Virus record (IMG/VR): IMGVR_UViG_3300042446_001034 | Location: 1-56,802 of that record | DNA: 56,802 nt | Reading direction: 5' to 3' (one strand) | Origin: a virus | Shown here: positions 8,340 to 15,337 of the stretch, piece by piece | Numbering within the stretch: the stretch's first letter is position 1 | Layout: every line of letters begins with the position of its first letter | Notes under the pieces: generated by a model | Told to the model about the DNA's origin: nothing | Database searches by the model: none | Seen by the model: the letters and a program-made list of their open reading frames with translations, nothing else | Position numbers and translations under genes: made by a program

Positions 8340-8678
8340 ATGCGACCACTATGCAAGGCCTGCGCACAGCGACCTAGAGCCATTAATTACTACAAAGACA
8401 CTCGTGCCTATTACAGAACACTGTGTGAAATCTGTCTAGCACACGGTGCAGGTGAGCATGTTCCTCGTTGGCAACGTGCCGGATACAAACCCAAGTCCGT
8501 TTGTGAAAAATGTGGGTGTCGATCTCAACACCCCGAGGTATTTCGAGTGTTCCATGTAGATGAAAATCTCAACAACTGCAGACCCTCAAATCTCAAAACT
8601 GTGTGCTTGAACTGTGCTGCTATCTTAGGCAAAGAGGGTATAACTTGGAGGCAAGGCGATCTTATTGCTGACTACTAG
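8340..8678 (+). CDS. Small zinc-binding HNH-like protein
   Basis: A 112-residue protein with three Cys pairs: CKACAQRP (about 5-12), CEICLAH (about 29-35), CEKCGCRS (about 55-62), then an HNH-like run FHVDENLNNCRPSNL followed by VCLNC. The H-V-D, N-N and C-x2-C spacing resembles the HNH nuclease signature, but the His normally after the last CxxC is absent (CAAI instead), so catalysis is doubtful and it may only bind nucleic acid. It is on the strand opposite to its neighbours, divergent from gp18, and its last 54 nt overlap the 3' end of the dNMP kinase gene. Confidence 0.7.
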   Translation: MRPLCKACAQRPRAINYYKDTRAYYRTLCEICLAHGAGEHVPRWQRAGYKPKSVCEKCGCRSQHPEVFRVFHVDENLNNCRPSNLKTVCLNCAAILGKEGITWRQGDLIADY

Positions 8679-9281
8679 GTTTGCACTCTGTTGATACAGG
8701 TCATCGATAGTGCCATTGTTGTCGATTATCTTGTCAAAATCGTTGCCCAACCATGCCCATTCTGATGCATGTATTTTACGCATCTTCATAGCGTTTAGAC
8801 CTACATTGTTGCCTTGATTGGCGCTGATAGCATCCTCATACCAGTCGGGCAACTCACCACGCTGCACCCAAACAATTTGGCCACCTGCATCTTTGATTGA
8901 TTTAATTTCATTGGGGAAACGACAGTCCGAAATTACAATGTGATCTTTGCTGAGACGCAGTTTATTTTCTAGGCTGGCAATCCAAATATCATCATGGAAT
9001 GCTTTACGGCATACTTCCGTGCCCCAGTATTGTAGAACCCATCTAGGAGTTAATGTAGGCATGTCTAAGCGTTCTGCCCACCAAGGATCTACTTGTTCCC
9101 GCCACTCGCGAGCCTGTGCTGTGCGACCTTCCAGCATGGTTCGATCCCATCCAAACACACTGGCCACAGCATCTTTGAGTGTCGACGCAAAACTTTCTCT
9201 GCGAAATTCGTGAAAATTAACTAGATAATCGGCTACCGTATCTTTGCCCGAGCCTATAAAACCGCATACACCTATAATCAT
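8625..9281 (-). CDS. 1: Deoxynucleoside monophosphate kinase (T4 gp1-like)
   Basis: A 218-residue P-loop kinase; T4 gp1 is 241 aa. GFIGSGKDT (residues 7-15) is the Walker A loop. The family regions FASTLKDAVASVFGWDR (about 31-47), LEGRTAQAREWREQVD (about 50-65), TPRWVLQYWGTEVCRK (about 78-93) and VISDCRFPNE (about 115-124) follow in order. The enzyme phosphorylates dNMPs to dNDPs for phage DNA synthesis. Unlike the surrounding structural genes it has a sigma70-type promoter and an AAAGGGGA ribosome-binding site, consistent with expression before late genes. Confidence 0.9.
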   Translation of the reverse strand: MIIGVCGFIGSGKDTVADYLVNFHEFRRESFASTLKDAVASVFGWDRTMLEGRTAQAREWREQVDPWWAERLDMPTLTPRWVLQYWGTEVCRKAFHDDIWIASLENKLRLSKDHIVISDCRFPNEIKSIKDAGGQIVWVQRGELPDWYEDAISANQGNNVGLNAMKMRKIHASEWAWLGNDFDKIIDNNGTIDDLYQQSANLVVSNKIALPPSYTLFA

Positions 9282-9301
9282 AAATTGTCCCCTTTAGAAC
9301 A

Positions 9302-9330
9302 ATTATAATATAGATTAGTTATAAGGTCAA
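9302..9330 (-). promoter_or_regulatory. Sigma70-type promoter for dNMP kinase
   Basis: On the minus strand, TTGACC (9330-9325) and TATAAT (9307-9302) are separated by exactly 17 nt. The -35 hexamer contains the TGA stop codon of gp13. Predicted start is near 9295, giving a short leader with AAAGGGGA before the ATG at 9281. This is the clearest host-type promoter in the window. Confidence 0.75.
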
Positions 9331-10085
9331 CCAGTTATCCAGGTATAGCCGCTGCCGCCGGGAACCAATTTCATCAAGTCGTCGGTGAGTTTTTCCATCT
9401 CGGCCTGTGCTTCGGTGATCAGTGCTGTGCCATTGAGCTGTGTGCCACCCTGTGGTCCAGCAATCTGTCCAAACTTTGATCGAGCCTGTCCAAGCATCAT
9501 TTTGCAGTTGGCCAATGAATAATCCTTGATCCACTGTCCGGAATACACATCATCGATGATTACAAAGTCGGGTCGGCTGTTGTATACCTGTAGCATCACA
9601 GATTCATCTCCGCGAGGACGTTGATGTATGATCAGCTTGTGACTCTGTGGATGCCATGTAAAGTTAATAAATGAACCAAACATCTTACCTACCAGCTCCT
9701 GGTACTGACTAAACAGTTCATAGGTTAACAAGCCACCCATGTTAGTGCTGCTTAATAAGTAGGTATTGGCATAGGCCAAGTTGAACGGCTCAAACACAGT
9801 TCCACCTGTGCCGTTGCCAGTTCTTGATCCCACTGATCTACGGAATATTTGACGTACCTGCTGTATTTCTTTAGGTAGTATATATTCGTTAGTGCTCTCA
9901 GTAAGGGTTAAAAACGCATAACTTTCTTCTACAGCGTTATCGCTTCGCTGACGGAAAACTGCTAGAGCACGATTAAGTGCTGTATCGTAGTGGATAGGGT
10001 CTAGTTCTACGTCTACCATACCATCGCCTAGCATGGCTTTGCAGTAGTTGTAAACAGAATTTTTGGCTTGGTCTGATGTGCTCAT
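9327..10085 (-). CDS. 13: Neck protein gp13
   Basis: A 252-residue protein; T4 gp13 is 309 aa. The N-terminal helix pair with MVDVELDPIHYDTALNRAL (about 23-41) followed by ESYAFLTL (about 53-60) is the head-completion/adaptor pattern of gp13 proteins. The C-terminal part contains FINFTWHPQSHKLIIHQRP (about 141-159) and IKDYSLANCKMMLGQARSKF (about 190-209), typical of the family. gp13 joins the completed head to the tail with gp14. Translation starts 5 nt after an ATAAATA box without a Shine-Dalgarno sequence; gp14 is divergently arranged 27 bp away. Confidence 0.88.
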   Translation of the reverse strand: MSTSDQAKNSVYNYCKAMLGDGMVDVELDPIHYDTALNRALAVFRQRSDNAVEESYAFLTLTESTNEYILPKEIQQVRQIFRRSVGSRTGNGTGGTVFEPFNLAYANTYLLSSTNMGGLLTYELFSQYQELVGKMFGSFINFTWHPQSHKLIIHQRPRGDESVMLQVYNSRPDFVIIDDVYSGQWIKDYSLANCKMMLGQARSKFGQIAGPQGGTQLNGTALITEAQAEMEKLTDDLMKLVPGGSGYTWITG

Positions 10086-10112
10086 ACGAGTATTTATCGT
10101 AGCGGTAAATAT
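10086..10112. promoter_or_regulatory. Bidirectional late promoter between gp13 and gp14
   Basis: The 27-bp gap holds two back-to-back boxes: ATAAATA on the minus strand (10091-10097), 5 nt from the gp13 ATG, and GGTAAATA on the plus strand (10104-10111), 1 nt from the first and 7 nt from the second gp14 ATG. The core TATTTATCG-TAG-CGGTAAATA is a near-perfect palindrome, so one site could fire both ways. Confidence 0.55.
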
Positions 10113-11519
10113 ATGACTATGCCAAGACTCAGTTTATACCGACCCGAAAAGGGCAACGATTTCCGCTTTATAGATAGATCCGCCTGGGAAATGTTCCAAG
10201 TCGGCGGAACAGATGTGCTGGTACACAGATACATCGGGCCCGGTGCATCCATACAGGGCGATACTCCCAGCACTCCTACCTACGCCACTGATAACGTAGC
10301 AAACATACAAGATCTGTTATTTTTAGAAAACAGAGATCGCAAATATGATCCCGATGTTTACGTCATGCGCGGTGTATACAATATATCTGATATCGATTTT
10401 AACCTTAGTCAGTTTGGACTGTTCCTGCAGAATGACACTATTTTTATCACATTCCACATCACAGATACTGTAGAAAAACTAGGTCGTAAAATCATAGCAG
10501 GAGATGTGATAGAACTGCCGCATCTCAAAGACGAATATGCTTTGAATGATTTAACTTTTGCACTAAAACGTTTCTTTGTCATAGAAGAAGTTAGTAGAGC
10601 AGCGGAAGGATTTTCAGCCACATGGTATCCACATCTATATCGTGCCAAGTGCAAGCCGTTAGTGGATAGCCAAGAATTCAAACAGATACTAGATGATATT
10701 GCAGACAGAGAATTCTACAAAGGCACTTATAACTCAACCATAACTTATTATCCCGGCGATGTTGTATTAGCTGACAATGGCAAAAAATATCAAGTCATCC
10801 GAGAAGTCACCGGAATAGAACCGCCCGGACCGGTAAACAATCCTTACTATGCACTAGCAGACACCCTACGAGATGTAATCAGTACCTACGAAAAAGAAAT
10901 GCAGATCACTGCTGCGGTATTAGATCAAGCAGAAGCAGATGCACCACGCAGCGGCTACGACACCAGCAAGTATTATACACTACAGCGAACCGACGACGGT
11001 ACCGCAGAATTAGCCAGCGTGGATGCATCGTTGGTGACAGTGGATGCACAAACACAGGCCACTGATGAAAATGGAGTTCCCCAATTTGACTCGGCTGGTA
11101 ATGCAATATATGTTGGTCAGACTGCCAGCAGTGTAATTTTACCTGCTGACGGGGATGGCTATGAAGGTTATCTAACCAAAGACGGTTTACCTCCCAACGG
11201 TGCTCCATTTACCGCTGGTATTTCATTCCCCAACAATCCTGTTAATGGACAATTTGCACTGCGAACAGATTATCTTCCTAACAGACTGTTTAGATTTGAC
11301 GGAGTAAGATGGCGCAAGTTTGAAGACAATGTGAGAACGACTATGAGCAATCTCGGAGCCAGCGATGTAGCAGCTGATAAACCGTTTGCAGGCAAGGATA
11401 TGCGTCAGACACAAAAATCTACATTCATTAATAACCCCACTGTGAACACCATAGACGGACACACAGTCAAAGAAAAACAGAGTCTCAGCAAGGCTCTAAG
11501 ACCTGAGGCAGACCTATAA
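10113..11519 (+). CDS. 14: Neck protein, gp14-like, with extra modules
   Basis: A 468-residue protein; T4 gp14 is 256 aa. Residues about 1-190 fit the gp14 neck family: LYRPEKGNDFRFIDR, a DRKYDPDVYVMRGVYN segment, then KIIAGDVIELPHL and FFVIEEVSRAAEGFSATWYPHLY, the Gly-Asp-hydrophobic-Pro and strand pattern of gp14. An inserted module (about 203-235, GTYNSTITYYPGDVVL) resembles the CBM-like repeats in the giant fibres. The C-terminal part carries FPNNPVNGQF and FDGVRWRKFED, as in fibre-type beta modules. The second ATG at 10119 fits the promoter box better than the first. It overlaps gp15 as TAATG. Identity rests on position and pattern. Confidence 0.7.
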   Translation: MTMPRLSLYRPEKGNDFRFIDRSAWEMFQVGGTDVLVHRYIGPGASIQGDTPSTPTYATDNVANIQDLLFLENRDRKYDPDVYVMRGVYNISDIDFNLSQFGLFLQNDTIFITFHITDTVEKLGRKIIAGDVIELPHLKDEYALNDLTFALKRFFVIEEVSRAAEGFSATWYPHLYRAKCKPLVDSQEFKQILDDIADREFYKGTYNSTITYYPGDVVLADNGKKYQVIREVTGIEPPGPVNNPYYALADTLRDVISTYEKEMQITAAVLDQAEADAPRSGYDTSKYYTLQRTDDGTAELASVDASLVTVDAQTQATDENGVPQFDSAGNAIYVGQTASSVILPADGDGYEGYLTKDGLPPNGAPFTAGISFPNNPVNGQFALRTDYLPNRLFRFDGVRWRKFEDNVRTTMSNLGASDVAADKPFAGKDMRQTQKSTFINNPTVNTIDGHTVKEKQSLSKALRPEADL

Positions 11520-13096
11520 TGGATTTTTACTACGACGGACAGATACGACGATATGTCACACAGTTCATGCGTGTGTTCATTGGATTCAAGTATCAAGCAG
11601 GAGACGGTGAGCAAAAACAGATACCGGTGATGTATGGCGATTTGACCAGACAGGTAGCCAGCATCATCAAAGACAATTCTGAAAACAAAATGCCTACTGT
11701 GCCGAGAATAGCGTGTTATATCACAGGCATTGAGATGGATACCAACAGACTCAGTGATCCTACATTTGTGTCTAAGATACACGTGAGAGAACGCAGATTC
11801 ACAGACGCCAACGGCACAAGAGAATATTCGGGCGCACAAGGCGGCAGCTATACTGTTGAAAGACTCATGCCTACTCCATTCAAGCTGACCATGAAAGCTG
11901 ATATATGGACAACAAACACTGATCAAAAATTACAGTTGTTAGAACAGATACTGGTGCTGTTTAATCCCAGTTTGGAACTGCAAACCACAGACAACTACAT
12001 CGACTGGACCAGTCTCAGCGCCATGTATCTAACCGGCACTAATTTTTCCAGTAGGACAATACCGCAGGGCGCAGAATCAGACATAGACATATGCAGTCTT
12101 GATTTTGAAATGCCTGTGTTCATATCACCACCGGCCAAGGTCAAAAAGCTAGGCATAGTTCAAAGCATTGTGGCCAACGTGTTTACAGATCAAGGTGATG
12201 TGATAGATCTTTCAGATCTAATATACAATACTTCACAATCCAGTATGACCCTAGTTACCAAAACTTATGGTAATTACAGAGTGTTGCTGTTCAAATCCAA
12301 CACAGGCACAGTCAACGATAACCAATATGATCTCACACTAGTGAATCCATTAGATGCTGTGCAGTCGCTAGGGCTAAGTCAGAAAGAATTTAAAAATGGC
12401 GAACCAGTGGAATGGTCAAAGATTCTAGAGATACAAGGCGGCTATGTGCCGGGCAGTGAAATATGGTTTCAAAAGGCCAGTGGCTATGAGATAGTAGGCA
12501 CATTTGTGATCAATCCCTTGGACCAGACCGTGCTCACCGTGACCTTAGATGCAGACACATATCCTGCCAATGACGACATTGCCAGTGGCATTCCCGGCAT
12601 AGCTGCTAGAGGCACGGTAGATGCTATCATAGATCCTTACAAGTATAATCCTTTAGAGGTCTATGGATCACATGCACAGATACCACTGGGCTTGAGATTC
12701 TTGATGTTAGACGATGTCAACAACAGCGAGAACCGTGGAGGTTATATTAATCTTCCTTCTAATCCTGCAGACAGCACAAACATACCATATAGAGGTCCGC
12801 AGGCCTGGCGTGATCCTAGCAACAACGATTCATCATGGGAAAATCAAGATGGTACCGATCCTGTGATCACAGCCAATTCCATTGTAGAGTGGACTGGTCA
12901 GACCTGGGCCACAATTTGGGATCCTCAAGACCACACGCTGGAAGATGCAGCTATTGCAGGTGAAGATTTCTCACCTACCCATATTCAAAATATCCGCACA
13001 GGCATCAAATACAAATGGGATGGTAATCAATGGCTCAAAGCATTCGAAGGTGAGTATCTGCCAGGAGAGTGGAACTTCAAGACTATAGGCGGATAA
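11519..13096 (+). CDS. 15: Tail sheath stabiliser/tail terminator gp15-like with C-terminal extension
   Basis: A 525-residue protein; T4 gp15 is 272 aa. The first 230 residues show the gp15 pattern: FYYDGQIRRYVTQFMRVF (about 2-19), IPVMYGDLTRQ (about 34-44), MPTVPRIACYITGIEMD (about 59-75), LMPTPFKLTMKADIWTTN (about 117-134) and LLEQILVLFNP (about 141-151). gp15 caps the finished tail and binds the neck. Residues about 230-525 are an extension with beta-rich segments, ending in a TGIKYKWDGNQWLKAF module like those in fibres. It lies immediately after gp14 in the only plus-strand structural operon here. Confidence 0.85.
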   Translation: MDFYYDGQIRRYVTQFMRVFIGFKYQAGDGEQKQIPVMYGDLTRQVASIIKDNSENKMPTVPRIACYITGIEMDTNRLSDPTFVSKIHVRERRFTDANGTREYSGAQGGSYTVERLMPTPFKLTMKADIWTTNTDQKLQLLEQILVLFNPSLELQTTDNYIDWTSLSAMYLTGTNFSSRTIPQGAESDIDICSLDFEMPVFISPPAKVKKLGIVQSIVANVFTDQGDVIDLSDLIYNTSQSSMTLVTKTYGNYRVLLFKSNTGTVNDNQYDLTLVNPLDAVQSLGLSQKEFKNGEPVEWSKILEIQGGYVPGSEIWFQKASGYEIVGTFVINPLDQTVLTVTLDADTYPANDDIASGIPGIAARGTVDAIIDPYKYNPLEVYGSHAQIPLGLRFLMLDDVNNSENRGGYINLPSNPADSTNIPYRGPQAWRDPSNNDSSWENQDGTDPVITANSIVEWTGQTWATIWDPQDHTLEDAAIAGEDFSPTHIQNIRTGIKYKWDGNQWLKAFEGEYLPGEWNFKTIGG

Positions 13097-13104
13097 GTAT
13101 CTGC

Positions 13105-13500
13105 ATGCAACAGCGTGCCGGATTATTATTTTTAGCTAAAACCACAGGTCGCATCCTGCTGATCCTAGATGATGAGCGATGGACCGTGCCTACCTTTCAA
13201 CGTAATAACAGCCTTCTAGAAGATGCAGATGCATTGTTAACGCAATATGCTCAAGGCCGTATAGTTCCTATTGAACTGTATCTGTCTGAAGATCGTGGTT
13301 TTGAGTATGGCACATATGTGTGCGTGGTCGATCAAGAGTTTTTAACTCTGGCATCAAAAACCATATGCTGGGCTGATTTAGATTGCCTTCCCAAACAATT
13401 ACACTCGGGACTGCGAACCACATTAAATAATCAGGTAATACGTGTGAAAATAGAAACCATATTGGAGTTAGAAAATGTCAAATCTGTTACAAAAATCTAG
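13105..13500 (+). CDS. Degenerate Nudix-like protein
   Basis: Start chosen at the ATG at 13105 (131 aa), 8 nt after the gp15 stop, with a GGCGGATAAG leader. The N-terminus AGLLFLAKTTGRILLIL (about 4-20) and the C-terminus WADLDCLPKQLHSGLRTTL (about 91-109) match the first strands and the C-terminal helix region of Nudix hydrolases. The catalytic Nudix box should follow the WTVP segment (about 25-28), but the Gly-Gly and the REUXEE helix are not there; the stretch reads TFQRNNSLLEDADALL. The fold is probably kept and hydrolysis lost. It overlaps the next gene by 26 nt. Confidence 0.65.
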   Translation: MQQRAGLLFLAKTTGRILLILDDERWTVPTFQRNNSLLEDADALLTQYAQGRIVPIELYLSEDRGFEYGTYVCVVDQEFLTLASKTICWADLDCLPKQLHSGLRTTLNNQVIRVKIETILELENVKSVTKI

Positions 13501-13753
13501 TAGATTCCAGGAAGATTATGAGCGATATAGCACAGCCATCGACACCATGCCTGATGGCGCAGTCAAACAGGAATCTCAACAACTGCTGAACAAACTTGTT
13601 GCAGAAATAAAAAAATTAGATAGCATGCACATGGAAATGATCTACAGTCGTCAGCTGCCTACCATGGGCAGTGAAATGAAGCAGGATATCACAGCTATAA
13701 GAAAAAAATTAGAAACTAGAATCAGAGACTGGGCACAGGCGCAGCAAAATTAA
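13475..13753 (+). CDS. Small coiled-coil protein
   Basis: A 92-residue, almost wholly helical protein with heptad-like spacing (QQLLNKLVAEIKKLDSMHMEM, split over residues about 33-54; DITAIRKKLETRIRDW, about 72-87). A TTGGAG ribosome-binding site lies inside the end of the preceding gene. It is the last gene of the plus-strand neck operon and converges on the fibre gene with a 4-nt overlap. No function is recognised; a structural accessory or chaperone is possible. Confidence 0.7.
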   Translation: MSNLLQKSSRFQEDYERYSTAIDTMPDGAVKQESQQLLNKLVAEIKKLDSMHMEMIYSRQLPTMGSEMKQDITAIRKKLETRIRDWAQAQQN

Positions 13754-15312
13754 ATACTAGAGAAGTTTTTAATTACAATTGTGCCTACCATAGCAGCATG
13801 GGCACTACACTGATATCTATAGTTTCCGCTGATACTATCTGGAATCTTCCAATACAACGTTCCCGAATCTTTGCCCTGTGCAGATGATCCTGTAGTCACT
13901 GTGCCTCCTGTGGTAACGTGAACCAGCCCAATGTCATAATTAACGCCCGCATTATTCTGTATCAAGAACGGGTGGCCGGTGGCCTGTAAATTAAATGCTA
14001 TAGTAGTTCCGTTTATGGCATATATTGTAGGATCGTCTGTGGTCCCATACTGATCAAATCTATATGCAGATGCGCCGTTATTAGTCACATTAAGTCTTGT
14101 TATAGCCTGTAGATAAAACTGATCTATAGTAAGATCTGCACGATCGCTTAGTCCGGTAAACGCTGTAGCACCTGCTGATACGGTACTAGTGATTGTCACA
14201 GTGTCTGTGCCAGCATTGGTGGCTAGTGAAATACCAGTGCCTGCTACCAATGTTATTGTATCTCCTGGAGATTCTGCTTCAACACTCGACTGCCCTGCTA
14301 CAGCCAATATACCAAAAGCATTTTGACTTGAGCCCGAGTTAGTAATAGTAATGGTGTCGGTGCTAGCATCGGTTGTAAGTGTTATACCTGTGCCAGCCGC
14401 CAATGTCAATGTATCTGTAGACGAATCCGCTACCACTGAACTCTGCCCCGCTACTGCAATTGTAGCAAAACTATCTGACGCTGTGCCACCGCCTCCAGCT
14501 ACTGTGGCCCACGAGTTATCGCCTCTCAAATAAGTACTGGCACTAGGTGTGCCTGCGGCTCCTATACGACCTATGGGCACTGTGCCTGTGGTCAACTGTG
14601 TGGCGTTGAGTGCAGTGAGATTTGAACCACTACTGATTGGCAGTATAGCAGGAAATCTTGCATCGGGTATAGTACCGGTGGTCAATTGCGTAGCATTCAA
14701 TGCGGTAATACTAGCCCCACCACCGCTGAAGTTGGTAGCAGTGAGTAGCCCAGCATCGCTAATGCTGGCTGAGCTGTTTTTAATAGTTGTGCCACTGGTG
14801 CCACTGTATCTAACTATGGCGTTATCGACATAGCTACCTAACACAGAATTGACATTACCTGAACCAGTACCACTTGAGCCAGGTGGACCTGCTGGCCCAG
14901 CAGGTCCTTGCACTGTGGCTGTGGTTTGAACAGTGTTATCTGGAAATCTCAAAGTTCCCCCTAACACCAGGTTAGGAGTTATGGTTATGGGGTTTGCATT
15001 AGTAACACTAAGGGTAGTATCTACAATTGTGATATTTCCAGTAGAGGCCACAGAAGTCAAAGTCACAGTGTCAGTAGATGCATTGGTTGTGATAGCAATA
15101 CCAGAACCTGCTACTAGTGTTAAGGTATCTGTGGCGGTATCTGCTACCACAGTTGACTGTCCTGCAACAACTAAATTAGTGAAACTAGGCGAAGTTGAAA
15201 GATCGTATCCGCTGCTGATCACATTCCAAGCAGTGCCGTTGTATCGCCACGATTTTTGATCAACAGTATAGACTTCGTTGAGTGCTGGGCTATTAGGAAA
15301 ATTTATAGGCAT
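13750..15312 (-). CDS. Tail fibre protein with collagen-like stretch and C-terminal cupredoxin-like domain
   Basis: A 520-residue fibre. Residues 1-35 (INFPNSPALNEVYTVD, then WRYNGTAWNVI) are a common fibre attachment module. Three copies of a roughly 43-residue repeat (AVAGQS..V.A...DTLTL.AG.GI..TT.A.TDT) follow, with two ALNATQLTTGT repeats and a short collagen-like GPAGPAGPPG segment between them. The last 75 residues look like a cupredoxin: H447 in TGHPF and C502-x2-H505-x2-M508 in YQCSAHAAMVG, the ligand set of a type-1 copper site with the loop spacing of amicyanin. A receptor-tip or metal-stabilised head domain is inferred. Confidence 0.8.
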   Translation of the reverse strand: MPINFPNSPALNEVYTVDQKSWRYNGTAWNVISSGYDLSTSPSFTNLVVAGQSTVVADTATDTLTLVAGSGIAITTNASTDTVTLTSVASTGNITIVDTTLSVTNANPITITPNLVLGGTLRFPDNTVQTTATVQGPAGPAGPPGSSGTGSGNVNSVLGSYVDNAIVRYSGTSGTTIKNSSASISDAGLLTATNFSGGGASITALNATQLTTGTIPDARFPAILPISSGSNLTALNATQLTTGTVPIGRIGAAGTPSASTYLRGDNSWATVAGGGGTASDSFATIAVAGQSSVVADSSTDTLTLAAGTGITLTTDASTDTITITNSGSSQNAFGILAVAGQSSVEAESPGDTITLVAGTGISLATNAGTDTVTITSTVSAGATAFTGLSDRADLTIDQFYLQAITRLNVTNNGASAYRFDQYGTTDDPTIYAINGTTIAFNLQATGHPFLIQNNAGVNYDIGLVHVTTGGTVTTGSSAQGKDSGTLYWKIPDSISGNYRYQCSAHAAMVGTIVIKNFSSI

Positions 15313-15330
15313 TTTTTAATCTCTATGGAA

Positions 15331-15337
15331 TATTTAT
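15331..15337 (-). promoter_or_regulatory. Late-promoter-like box ATAAATA upstream of cupredoxin fibre
   Basis: The minus strand reads GTTGATAAATATTCCATAG. The box ends 18 nt before the ATG at 15312 and overlaps the stop codon of the upstream protease gene. An AGAGATT lies between, a possible weak ribosome-binding site. Confidence 0.5.

Noticed and set aside
9319-9534. 71-aa minus frame overlapping the gp13 end
   Set aside because: Shadow frame inside gp13; the gp13 family pattern uses the other frame.
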